NCBI GenBank assembly: GCA_013335535.1
Contig: JAAXVL010000001.1
Span: forward strand, 141,764-205,763
Source of the DNA: Azonexaceae bacterium
GTDB lineage: Bacteria > Pseudomonadota > Gammaproteobacteria > Burkholderiales > Rhodocyclaceae
Length of the DNA: 64,000 nt
Direction of reading: 5' to 3'
Shown: positions 1 through 7,501 of the stretch, piece after piece
Position numbering within the stretch: the stretch's first letter is position 1
Layout: each line of letters begins with the position of its first letter
Notes under the pieces: model-generated
What the model saw: the letters and a program-made list of their open reading frames with translations, nothing else
The model's database searches: none
Told to the model about the DNA's origin: nothing
Made by a program: the position numbers and the translations under genes

Positions 1-1789
1 GCGGGCGCAGCGGCAGCAGCACGCTCCAGCTATCCGGCCGTTGCATGAGCAGCGAATCGACGGCCAGCGCCAGGCCGGTGCCGTTGAGCGATTCGCGCGT
101 GATGCCGCCCTGCTCTTTCGCCTTGGCAACTTCATCGAGAAAAGCGCCGAGCTTGTTGGCGGCGAGAGGCGAATCGGCTTGCGCCAATTGCAGGCGTGCC
201 GCCAGTTCGTCGCCGGCCGGCAGGCTGGCCCGGCGGGCGGCCTGCATGGCCTGGCTGGGCAGAAAGCGGGCCGGGCTATCGTAACCGCCGATAACGCCCT
301 GGACGACCAGTGTGTCGAGCTGCTGCCCGACCCGTTCGGCTGCCTGCAGCGCGGCTTCGCGGTCGGGCGCGGTGATGACGGCCATGTAGCGTGAATCCGG
401 GGCGCCGATGTCGGCGCGCAGCGCCATGTCGATTGCGCCGTCTTCGGCGCTCACGGTGCTCAGGGCCGACAGGTTCGGGTGCCAGAGCTGGTGGCGGTCG
501 ATGACGAGGACCGTGGTCGCGGCGATGGTGAGCAGAATGACCGGCCAGCGCAGGTGCTGCAGGGTCCGGATGCCCTCCTTGAGCGGCGCCGCGAGATGGC
601 TCAGGTCGCGGACCGGGTGATCGTTGCCGGCCAGCGCCGGCAGGATGAAGCGGGTGACCAGCGCGGCGGTCAGCACGCCGCTCAGCGAATAGAGGCCGAG
701 CTGGGCGAGGCCGGGGAAGCCGGAAAAGAGCAGCGCGGCGAAGCCGCAAATGGAGGTCAGTACGCCGAGACGGATGGTCGGCCAGAAGCGCGCCCGCCAT
801 TCGGCCGCGCCGAGCCTCCCGGACTGGACGAAATAATAGATCGAGTAATCGACGGCCTCGCCGATCAGCGCCGACCCGAAGCCGACGGTGATGCCGAAGA
901 CCGTGCCGTAGGCCAGGCTGACGGCGACAATGCCGGCCAGTGCGCCGCTGGCCACGGGCAGCAGGCCGAGGGTGAGCAGGCGGGCCGAGCGATAGACGAA
1001 GAAGAGCACGGCGATGATGGCCAGCGTGCTGATCGTGGACAGTTTGCTGACTTCGCTCTTGATCGTTTCGCGCGATTTGACGGCGAAGAGACCGGGGCCG
1101 GAAATCACGATCCGGGCGTCGCTGAACCCGGTTTCACGGGTGCTGTCGGCAAACTGGCTGCGGATGGTGGCAATGGCCTGTTCCTGGGCATCGGTATCGG
1201 AGCCGAGGGCGGCGCTCTGGATCAGCAGCATGGCGCGCTCGCCGTCGCGCGAGGCCCAGACGCCTTCGCGTACGTTGGGCTGGGCGCCGGCGTTGAGGGC
1301 GGAAAGCAGCTCGATCATTTCGCCGGTCGGGTCGCGGGGCAGCAAGGGCTTGATCATCATGCCGGCCGGCGAGGCGAGCAGGTCGACGCTGTTGGCGATG
1401 CTGGCACGCAGGCCGTCGACACTGAAACGTTCAGGCTTGACGGCCGGGCTGAGCAGGTAGCGGTGGCGGAACAGGAAGTCGCGGTCGGCATCGAGGCTGC
1501 CGGCCTGGCCGTTCTGGACGCTGACGAATTCGGGCAATTTTTCCAGTCGACCGTGCAACTGGCGCGAAACCACAGCCCGCTGGGCGGCGTCGCCGCCTTC
1601 GATGGCGACCATGAGCAGGCGCGTGACGACGCCCTCCTTCAACTGGTCGACCAGTACCTGCTGCGCCGCGCTCGGCCGACCCGGCAGGAAGAAGGACATG
1701 TCGGCCGAAAAGTGGCTGTTCCAGACGACCACCGCCCCGGCCAGCATGGCCAGCAGCCAGATCAGGAAGGCCCGGGCTGCCGCGCTCAT
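1..1789 (-). CDS. MMPL/RND-family exporter of an aryl-polyene-type cluster (partial, C-terminus outside window)
   Basis: The frame opens at ATG 1789 and runs off the left edge without a stop, so about 596 N-terminal residues are visible. It starts with an N-terminal membrane segment (about residues 6-24), then a periplasmic domain of about 220 residues. A block of membrane helices follows from about residue 250, containing the motif GEAVDYSIYYF typical of MMPL transporters. A second periplasmic domain comes after it. MMPL exporters of this kind sit in aryl polyene and xanthomonadin clusters and are thought to move the lipid product across the inner membrane. The ATG overlaps the stop of the LolA-like gene (ATGA), so translation is probably coupled. 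A copy of the dispersed motif (1528-1558) lies in the coding sequence and is read as HGRLEKLPEF. The role is inferred from family and neighbours. Confidence 0.85.
   Translation of the reverse strand, partial: MSAAARAFLIWLLAMLAGAVVVWNSHFSADMSFFLPGRPSAAQQVLVDQLKEGVVTRLLMVAIEGGDAAQRAVVSRQLHGRLEKLPEFVSVQNGQAGSLDADRDFLFRHRYLLSPAVKPERFSVDGLRASIANSVDLLASPAGMMIKPLLPRDPTGEMIELLSALNAGAQPNVREGVWASRDGERAMLLIQSAALGSDTDAQEQAIATIRSQFADSTRETGFSDARIVISGPGLFAVKSRETIKSEVSKLSTISTLAIIAVLFFVYRSARLLTLGLLPVASGALAGIVAVSLAYGTVFGITVGFGSALIGEAVDYSIYYFVQSGRLGAAEWRARFWPTIRLGVLTSICGFAALLFSGFPGLAQLGLYSLSGVLTAALVTRFILPALAGNDHPVRDLSHLAAPLKEGIRTLQHLRWPVILLTIAATTVLVIDRHQLWHPNLSALSTVSAEDGAIDMALRADIGAPDSRYMAVITAPDREAALQAAERVGQQLDTLVVQGVIGGYDSPARFLPSQAMQAARRASLPAGDELAARLQLAQADSPLAANKLGAFLDEVAKAKEQGGITRESLNGTGLALAVDSLLMQRPDSWSVLLPLRP
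1528..1558 (+). repeat. Dispersed motif copy (inside MMPL exporter gene)
   Basis: ATTTTTCCAGTCGACCGTGC core with two changes. It is antisense to the exporter gene and read as HGRLEKLPEF. Confidence 0.75.
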
Positions 1790-2355
1790 TTGAGCTCGAT
1801 CGGCTCCATGTTGAGCACCGAGCGGTCACCGTCGGCCTGCAGGTACTCGATGCTGCGGACCAGCCCCTTGCTGCCGCTGACCGTGATGCGCAGGACCAGG
1901 GTCGAAATTTTCTGGTCGCTGGGCAGCAATGTGAGCACCCACTTGTCGGCATTGCCGGAAAGATGCAGGGCGTAGTTTTTCTCGAGCGCCGCCCGGTTGC
2001 CCGAGAGCGTGCCGCGAATGCTGTCCACGAAAGCCAGCGCTTCGGGCTGGTTGGCCAGATTGATGCTGAGTTTCTGCTTCTCGCGCTCGATGGACAGCAT
2101 GTCCTTGTCGAGCAACAGGGTTTCGACCTTGGGCACCAGCGTCCGTTTTTCGAGCCGGTCGGGGGCCGTGTAGCTCATTTCGCCCGACGACACGACGGGC
2201 TTGTCGAGCAGCGAGATGTACTTTTTCTCGGTGAATCTGGCCTTGCCGCCCTTGTTTTTGGCGAGATCGCTCATGAGCTGGCCGACATCGAAGGCGGCAG
2301 CGGCTGGCAGTGCCAAAATCAACAGAAAAAGACAGCCGAGGAGACGTTTGATCAT
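1786..2355 (-). CDS. LolA-like outer-membrane lipoprotein carrier
   Basis: This 189-residue protein starts at ATG 2355, which overlaps the stop of the acyltransferase gene. The open frame continues upstream, but the sequence MIKRLLGCLFLLILALPAAA is a clear signal peptide and fixes the start. The mature part has the LolA-like opening DVGQLMSDLAKNKGGKARFTEK and alternating beta-strand character throughout. LolA-fold carriers bind acyl chains in the periplasm. In aryl polyene clusters a dedicated copy is thought to ferry the polyene lipid to the outer membrane. It sits between the acyltransferase and the MMPL exporter, overlapping both by 4 bases. It is unlikely to be the housekeeping LolA, given this context. 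Confidence 0.8.
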   Translation of the reverse strand: MIKRLLGCLFLLILALPAAAAFDVGQLMSDLAKNKGGKARFTEKKYISLLDKPVVSSGEMSYTAPDRLEKRTLVPKVETLLLDKDMLSIEREKQKLSINLANQPEALAFVDSIRGTLSGNRAALEKNYALHLSGNADKWVLTLLPSDQKISTLVLRITVSGSKGLVRSIEYLQADGDRSVLNMEPIELK

Positions 2356-3263
2356 TTTTTCTGCCAGAAATCGAAGAAATTGAACCAGTTGTACGGCGCC
2401 AGATGGCAATAATGCGTCAGGCGGTCGGCATAGTGTTGCATGGCGGCGTGGATCGCCGTGTCGCGTTCTTCACGCGTCGTCTGCGAAAAATCGGCCAGCG
2501 GCTCGAAATGCAGCTGGTAGCGGTTGCCGCCCAGATACAGCCCGGTCATGAAGAAAACCGGACGGCGCAGCATGGCGGCCATGCGGAAAGGGCCGAGCGG
2601 GAACGGTGCCGGTTTGCCGAGAAAGTCGCAATCGACCGTGGCGTCGTCGCCCAGCCCACGGTCGGCCAGCATGCCGACGAGGTAGCCGTCGTCGAGCTTG
2701 TCGCGGGCCTGCAGCATCGAATCCATGCGGCCGAGCGGGATGATGTCCTGGCTCGCTGCCGGGTTGATCGCCTCAAGTGTCGAGTTGATTTTGCGGGCGT
2801 TTTCCTCGTACATCATCATTGCCACCTTGAGCCCCTGCTGGCCGCGCCCGACGGCGCGCAGGACTTCGAAGCTGCCGAGATGGGCGCCGATGAGCAAGGC
2901 ACCGGGGTGCTCGGCGGCCACTTTCTGGACGGCTTCGTTGCCGATGATCTCGATGTCGAAGAGATCGAAACGATCGTTGAGCAGGTAGATGCGGTCGTGG
3001 ATCGTGCTCGCAAAGCTGAATACATGACGGAAGCCATCCGACCACTCGGCCCAGCGGTTGAGCGCCAGATGCAGGTATTCGCGGCTGGAGCGGCGGGCGC
3101 GTGGGGCGAAGAGGACGAAATAGGCGGCGATGCCGTAGAGCACGAGGCGCCCAACGGTGCGGCCGAAGGTCAACGAGATCCAGACCATGAGCTTGAGGAT
3201 GGCCAGATTGCTGCGTTCCTGCTGGCGCATCCAGTCGGCGTCGGTCGGCTCTTTCCGGCTCAT
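2352..3263 (-). CDS. Lysophospholipid acyltransferase family protein (HtrB/LpxL-like)
   Basis: The protein has 303 residues. The start is taken at ATG 3263 (MSRKEPTDADW), which overlaps the dehydratase stop by 4 bases; the frame is open further upstream inside the neighbouring gene. A hydrophobic segment near residues 30-60 is followed by the acyltransferase core. That core includes ALLIGAHLGSFEVLRAV, which fits the H-x4-E/D catalytic pattern of the LpxL/HtrB family, and GMLADRGLGD. The family transfers acyl chains on the inner membrane. Here it probably attaches the polyene chain to a lipid or sugar carrier. The exact acceptor cannot be told from sequence. Confidence 0.82.
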   Translation of the reverse strand: MSRKEPTDADWMRQQERSNLAILKLMVWISLTFGRTVGRLVLYGIAAYFVLFAPRARRSSREYLHLALNRWAEWSDGFRHVFSFASTIHDRIYLLNDRFDLFDIEIIGNEAVQKVAAEHPGALLIGAHLGSFEVLRAVGRGQQGLKVAMMMYEENARKINSTLEAINPAASQDIIPLGRMDSMLQARDKLDDGYLVGMLADRGLGDDATVDCDFLGKPAPFPLGPFRMAAMLRRPVFFMTGLYLGGNRYQLHFEPLADFSQTTREERDTAIHAAMQHYADRLTHYCHLAPYNWFNFFDFWQKK

Positions 3264-3574
3264 GGCGCGGCGCGGGTCAGGCTGCCGGAGGCGACGTCGC
3301 GCTCGGCGGCACGTACGGTAAAGGCGATGGCCCCGCTTGGCTTGGTCGTCAGCGCAAACGTGAGCGCTTCGGCTGGCCCGACGGGGCTGAAAAACTTGGC
3401 GTTGCCGACCTGCCAGTTGAGGCCGCTTTTGCCAGCCTCGCCGAGCATTTCTTCGGCGCACAGGATGGCGCGGTCGAGCAGCACGACGCCCGGCACGATG
3501 GGCCGGCCGGGAAAATGCCCGGCAAAGGCCGGGTGGTCGGCGGGGACCAGCCAGCGATATTCAGCGTCCGCCAT
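3260..3574 (-). CDS. FabZ/ApeI-like 3-hydroxyacyl-ACP dehydratase
   Basis: This 104-residue hot-dog-fold protein starts at ATG 3574 (MADAEYRWL), 14 bases inside the end of the ligase gene. It contains HPAFAGHFPGRPIVPGVVLL, which matches the FabZ signature with the catalytic histidine at about residue 20 (GHFPG). The acidic residue usually found in the following helix is Asp here. Dehydratases of this size in aryl polyene clusters remove water from each 3-hydroxyacyl-ACP and so create the conjugated double bonds. The gene overlaps both neighbours and is part of the polyene operon. Confidence 0.85.
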   Translation of the reverse strand: MADAEYRWLVPADHPAFAGHFPGRPIVPGVVLLDRAILCAEEMLGEAGKSGLNWQVGNAKFFSPVGPAEALTFALTTKPSGAIAFTVRAAERDVASGSLTRAAP

Positions 3575-4928
3575 GGCTGACTTTCTCGGCATACAGCGCC
3601 TGCAGTTCGCCGCGCGGCAGCTTGCCGGTGCTGTTGCGCGGCAGCTGGTCGACGAGGACGAGCGGCCGGGGCAGGAAAATGGCATCGATGCGCTGGCGCA
3701 GTTCGAGCGTGACCTGCCGGGCGGTCATGCCGGGCGCGACGACGAAGGCGGTCAGGCGCGTGATGCCGTCCGGACCTTCCTCGTCGGGCAGGAAGAAGGC
3801 GCCATCGACGACGCCGGGCACGGCGCCGAGCTGGTGATTGAGATAGGCCAGCGAGGTGCGCTTGCCGGCAATGTTGATGAGGTCGGCGTGGCGGCCATGG
3901 AGCAGGAAACGCTGGTCGGGCAGCAGTTCGATGAGATCGGAGAGCGGTACGCGGCCTTCGACGTGGCCGGCGCAGGCCACGGTGTCGTCGCCGGACTGCT
4001 CGAGGCTGACGTCGGGCAGCAAGGTCCACGCGGCGCCATCGGTGGTGCGCCGGCTGGCCAGCTGGCCGGATTCGGTCGAACCGTAGATTTCCAGCATCGG
4101 GGCGCCGGTGCGGGCTTCGGCTTGAGCAGCCAGTGTCGTCGACAGCGGTGCGGTGGCCGACAACAGCATGTCGACGGGCGGCAGCTCGATCTCGGCCGAG
4201 AGCAGCGCCGAGAGGTGGAAAGGCGTGGTGACGAGCAGGCGTGGCTGCGGCACGGCGGCCAGGGCGCCGGCGATGTCCTGCGGGTAGAACGGCTTGCCGG
4301 CCCAGAAGGCGCAGCCACCGTGCAGGGCAAGCAGGAAGGTCGATTCGAAACCGTAGCTGTGCTGTACCGGCACGGTGCCGACGATGGCGTGCGGCTGGCG
4401 GTCGAGTCCGAGGGCAATGGCTTCAGCCCGACCGTTGGCGACGAGCTTGCCCCAGGTCTTGCGCTGGGCCTGCGGCAGGCCGGTCGAGCCCGAGGTGAAC
4501 AGGATGGCGGCAAGGTGATCGGCCGGAAACTCGGGGATGGCCGATTTCGTTTTTGCCTGATTTTTCCGGTTAACCGTGGAAATAGTCGAAAAATCGGCCG
4601 GAAAATCGAAGCGCGGCAGGTCGAGTGTGTCGGCTGCGCCGTCGCACAGGCAAACCAGCCCGGGATACTCGGCCTGCAGGCGACGGAAGGTTTCCGGCGA
4701 TTGCGACGAGGGTTGCAGGCTGGTCATGCCGCGCAGCAGGCCGGCTGCGAAGCCGACGGCAAAGCGGTAACGGTCGTGGCAGAGGTTGAGCAGGTAGCCG
4801 GCGGCCGGCAATTGCCCGGCCAGCCATTCGGCGTCGGCAAGGTAGTCGCCAACGCTGCGCGGACCGTCGGGCGTCCAGGCAAAAACGGCGTCGAGCTGGG
4901 TCTGGGCGAGCAGCGGTGCAGAATTCAT
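3561..4928 (-). CDS. AMP-dependent acyl-ACP/acyl-CoA ligase of the polyene cluster
   Basis: The protein has 455 residues from ATG 4928 (MNSAPLLAQTQ), overlapping the upstream membrane-protein stop by 4 bases. The adenylate-forming P-loop AILFTSGSTGLPQAQRKTW is near residue 140. The motif EIYGSTESGQLASR binds the adenylate, and the C-terminal PRNSTGKLPR carries the catalytic lysine. At about 455 residues it is short for an acyl-CoA ligase but normal for aryl-polyene ligases, which load the aromatic starter (such as 4-hydroxybenzoic or coumaric acid) onto the ACP. A dispersed-motif copy (4550-4581) falls at residues 116-126. It encodes STVNRKNQAK in a linker just before the P-loop domain. Confidence 0.85.
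   Translation of the reverse strand: MNSAPLLAQTQLDAVFAWTPDGPRSVGDYLADAEWLAGQLPAAGYLLNLCHDRYRFAVGFAAGLLRGMTSLQPSSQSPETFRRLQAEYPGLVCLCDGAADTLDLPRFDFPADFSTISTVNRKNQAKTKSAIPEFPADHLAAILFTSGSTGLPQAQRKTWGKLVANGRAEAIALGLDRQPHAIVGTVPVQHSYGFESTFLLALHGGCAFWAGKPFYPQDIAGALAAVPQPRLLVTTPFHLSALLSAEIELPPVDMLLSATAPLSTTLAAQAEARTGAPMLEIYGSTESGQLASRRTTDGAAWTLLPDVSLEQSGDDTVACAGHVEGRVPLSDLIELLPDQRFLLHGRHADLINIAGKRTSLAYLNHQLGAVPGVVDGAFFLPDEEGPDGITRLTAFVVAPGMTARQVTLELRQRIDAIFLPRPLVLVDQLPRNSTGKLPRGELQALYAEKVSHGGR
4550..4581 (+). repeat. Dispersed motif copy (inside ligase gene)
   Basis: TTTTTGCCTG followed by TCCGGTTAACCGTGGAA, with one core change (A for G). It is antisense to the ligase gene and read as STVNRKNQAK in a linker. 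Confidence 0.85.
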
Positions 4929-5620
4929 GATGGATTGGCGGGCGGCTGCGGTGTTTTGAGGTCGGCTACCGGCGCTTTCTGCTGGCTGCGCATGCGGTAG
5001 GCACGGGCGACCTGGGCGATGCTCGGCCGCTCTTCCGGTGGCAGGGCCTTGACCCGCCAGAAATGTTCGCCGATGAACATGGCGGCCAGTAGCGGTGCCG
5101 ACAGCAGGTTGGCAAAAATGGACCAGATGGTGTGCGGGGCGAGCAGCCAGAGGATGGCTGAAACGAGCGCGTTGGCGAGGAAGAACAGCGTCCACGCCAG
5201 CGTCGCGCGGCGCGTGTAGAGGCGCTTGCGTTCGGACAGTTCGCCCTGGTGCACGGCGCGGGCGAGTTCGGTGATGAGTGCTTCGCCACCGCCGAGCAGG
5301 CTGCGGCCGAACAGGGTGCCGAGCGCCAGGTTGGTGCCGAGGTGCTGGATGAAGAAGAGCAGCGCCACGTTCTCGCGCAGGGTCGGCCAATACCAGGCCA
5401 GGCCGCCGAGCATGACGAGAATGCCAGTGCCGGTCAGCGCCGGGTGGCTGCTCCGCCAGAGTAGCAGGCCGAACGCGATGCCGGTGGGAGCAACGCCAAG
5501 CAGTACGGAGACATCGCCGGAACCTTCGCCGGCACTGCCGGTGTGGGCCAGGAAGGCCCAGACTGCGAGAAAGACGACGACGGCCAGGCCGCGCAGCAGC
5601 TGGCCCGGAGACAGGGTCAT
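4925..5620 (-). CDS. Predicted inner-membrane protein (COG4648-like) of the polyene cluster
   Basis: This 231-residue protein has about six hydrophobic segments (around residues 8-27, 38-55, 62-80, 86-108, 138-160 and 163-185) and a hydrophilic Pro-rich tail. Small membrane proteins of this type (COG4648) occur between the ACP and ligase genes in aryl polyene clusters, and their biochemical role is not known. ATG 5620 overlaps the stop of the ACP gene (ATGA), and the stop overlaps the ligase start in the same way. The family assignment rests on context plus membrane topology. Confidence 0.7.
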   Translation of the reverse strand: MTLSPGQLLRGLAVVVFLAVWAFLAHTGSAGEGSGDVSVLLGVAPTGIAFGLLLWRSSHPALTGTGILVMLGGLAWYWPTLRENVALLFFIQHLGTNLALGTLFGRSLLGGGEALITELARAVHQGELSERKRLYTRRATLAWTLFFLANALVSAILWLLAPHTIWSIFANLLSAPLLAAMFIGEHFWRVKALPPEERPSIAQVARAYRMRSQQKAPVADLKTPQPPANPS

Positions 5621-5901
5621 TTGGTCCGCTGGGCGGCGATGTGGTCGGTCAAGGCGCGCAGGGACGAAAAGATGCGCAGATTGTCCTCGTTGTCCGACTT
5701 GAGCTGGAAGCCGTATTTTTTCGAGATGACCAGCGCGATTTCGAGCACGTCGATCGAGTCGAGGCCAAGACCTTCGCCGAACAGCGGCGCATCCGGCTCG
5801 ATGTCGGCCGGCGGCAGGTCGAGGTTGAGCGCCGTGACGATCAGCTCGGCAACTTCCGGCAGCAGGGCTTCGATGATTTCCGGGGAAATGGCTTCAGACA
5901 T
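5617..5901 (-). CDS. Acyl carrier protein (polyene cluster)
   Basis: The 94-residue ACP carries the phosphopantetheine attachment motif GLGLDSIDVLE, with the modified serine at about residue 49. The Asp-Ser-Ile variant of the DSL motif and the C-terminal IFSSLRALTDHI are usual for type II ACPs in aryl polyene and fatty-acid-like clusters. It is one of two carrier proteins in the operon, separated by the ketosynthase. It probably carries the growing polyene, though which of the two carries the starter unit cannot be told. Confidence 0.9.
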   Translation of the reverse strand: MSEAISPEIIEALLPEVAELIVTALNLDLPPADIEPDAPLFGEGLGLDSIDVLEIALVISKKYGFQLKSDNEDNLRIFSSLRALTDHIAAQRTK

Positions 5902-5919
5902 GGCGGTGCATCCGTTGGG

Positions 5920-7170
5920 TTACAGGTCGATGGCGCGAAACGCGAGGACCGCGTTGCTGCCGCCAAAAGCGAAGGAATTGGAGAGCGCGGCGCGCAACGG
6001 CTGGCCATGGCGGGCCGTCGTCACGTGGTCGACACCGGCGCAGGCTGGGTCGAGGGTGCCAAGATGGGCGGTGGGGGGAATCGAGCCGTCGCGCAGGGCG
6101 AGCACGGTGACAATGGCTTCGATGGCGGCCGAGCCTCCGAGCAGATGACCGTGCATCGACTTGGTGGCGCTGACCGGCAGGGATGCGGCGCGCTCGCCGA
6201 AAACAGCCGTCAGCGCAGCGACCTCAACCGGGTCGCCTTCGGCCGTCGCCGTGCCGTGGGCGTTGACGTAATCGATGTCAGCCGCGCCCAGCCCGGCATC
6301 GGCCAGGGTGAGCTCGATGGCGCGGATCTGCCCTTCAGCCTCCGGGCGGACGAGATGGGTATGGTCGCAGGTCGTGCCGTAGCCGACGATTTCGCCGTGA
6401 ATGCGGGCGCCGCGGGCGACGGCATGGTCCCAGTCTTCGAGAACCAGGGCTGCCCCGCCCTCGCCCAGCACGAGGCCGTGACGATCGGCCGAAAATGGCC
6501 GGCAGGCGGTGGCCGAGGTGTCGGCATCGCCCGGCGCCATGACGCGCAGGGCTTCCCAGGCGCGGGCAACGCCGTAGGCCTGCGGCACGTCGGAGCCGCC
6601 GGTCAGCATCACCGTCGCTTCGCCGCTGCGCACGCGCCGGAAAGCCTCGCCGATGGCGATGGCCGACGAGGCGCAGGCCACCGTGTGGCTCATGCTGACG
6701 CCGCCGAGGCCAAGCTGGATCGAAATATGCGCGTTGGCTGAACTGTTCATGCCGAGCAGGACGGTCAGCGGCGAGAGCCTTTCGCGGCCTTTCTGCCACA
6801 GTTCGCGGTAGCCCTTTTCGTAGGCCATCGTGCCACCGAGGGCGGTGCCCCAGGCCACGCCCCAGTCGTCGCGGTTTTCACCTTCGTCCTTGCGCGGCAG
6901 GCCGGCGTCGTCCCAGGCGCTGAAGGCGGCAGCCATGGCGAATTGGGCGAAACGGTCCATCATGCTGGCCAGCGGTTTGCCGAGTACGGCATCAGGGTCG
7001 AAAGCGGGGCAACTGACGAAGGGCATCGACAGCGGCCGGGGCACGTCGTCGGTCAGCAGGTAGCCAACAGCCGATTCGCCAGCGCACAGGCGCGTGAAGA
7101 AATCAGCAAGATCGCCACCGTAAGGACTGACCAGTCCGAGGCCAGTAATCGCCACCCGCCGCTGGCTCAT
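5920..7170 (-). CDS. Beta-ketoacyl-ACP synthase (FabF-like, catalytically complete)
   Basis: This 416-residue ketosynthase starts at ATG 7170. It has the Cys-His-His triad: C166 in TVACASSA, H305 in VNAHGTATAEGDP and H342 in KSMHGHLLGG. Because the cysteine is present it is a working condensing enzyme, not a chain-length-factor homologue. It would extend the aryl-primed chain with malonyl units. Full aryl polyene clusters normally also have a second ketosynthase, a chain-length factor and a ketoreductase. None of these is in the window; they may lie beyond position 1 or elsewhere. The gap to the upstream ACP gene is 3 bases. Confidence 0.9.
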   Translation of the reverse strand: MSQRRVAITGLGLVSPYGGDLADFFTRLCAGESAVGYLLTDDVPRPLSMPFVSCPAFDPDAVLGKPLASMMDRFAQFAMAAAFSAWDDAGLPRKDEGENRDDWGVAWGTALGGTMAYEKGYRELWQKGRERLSPLTVLLGMNSSANAHISIQLGLGGVSMSHTVACASSAIAIGEAFRRVRSGEATVMLTGGSDVPQAYGVARAWEALRVMAPGDADTSATACRPFSADRHGLVLGEGGAALVLEDWDHAVARGARIHGEIVGYGTTCDHTHLVRPEAEGQIRAIELTLADAGLGAADIDYVNAHGTATAEGDPVEVAALTAVFGERAASLPVSATKSMHGHLLGGSAAIEAIVTVLALRDGSIPPTAHLGTLDPACAGVDHVTTARHGQPLRAALSNSFAFGGSNAVLAFRAIDL

Positions 7171-7173
7171 CGC

Positions 7174-7413
7174 TCAGCTCTTCGACTGGGCGATCAGCCC
7201 GTCCATCAGCGACACCATCTCGCCAACTGTCCGGGGTGTTTTGATGTCGCGGGAAAGCTTGATGCCGAAGCGGTCCTCGAACTCGAACATCAGTTCGAGC
7301 ATCATCAGCGAGTCCACGCCAAGCTCAGCCAGCACGGCGCCGGGAACGACATTTTCCGGCTCGACACCGAGGCGGTCCTTGAGAAAATCGCGAATCAGGC
7401 CAATAGATTCCAT
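7174..7413 (-). CDS. Acyl carrier protein, first gene of the polyene operon
   Basis: The 79-residue ACP has the motif LGVDSLMMLEL with the phosphopantetheinylated serine at about residue 35, followed by a typical third helix (TPRTVGEMVSLMDGLI). It is the most upstream gene of the minus-strand block that runs to the window edge. The 88-base gap to dsbD is where an operon promoter could lie. On the minus strand TTGGAA and TAAAAT are spaced 16 bases apart there, but they would leave almost no leader before the ATG. Confidence 0.9.
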   Translation of the reverse strand: MESIGLIRDFLKDRLGVEPENVVPGAVLAELGVDSLMMLELMFEFEDRFGIKLSRDIKTPRTVGEMVSLMDGLIAQSKS

Positions 7414-7501
7414 AACCTGCCAATTTTAGCCGAAAGGCCATGTTTTCCAAAGGCTTGCCGGACTATTGCACATCGGCCGCCTGGCGATTCATTCGGGAAA
7501 A

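Noticed and set aside
479..1975. Long open frame of 498 codons on the plus strand
   Set aside because: It lies antisense to the MMPL exporter. The GC-rich third positions of the true gene keep this frame open, and its sequence (Gly/Gln/Asp-rich, no domains) is not protein-like.
2403..5000. Open frame of 865 codons on the plus strand
   Set aside because: It is antisense to the acyltransferase, dehydratase and ligase genes, which carry clear motifs. Its composition is typical of shadow frames.
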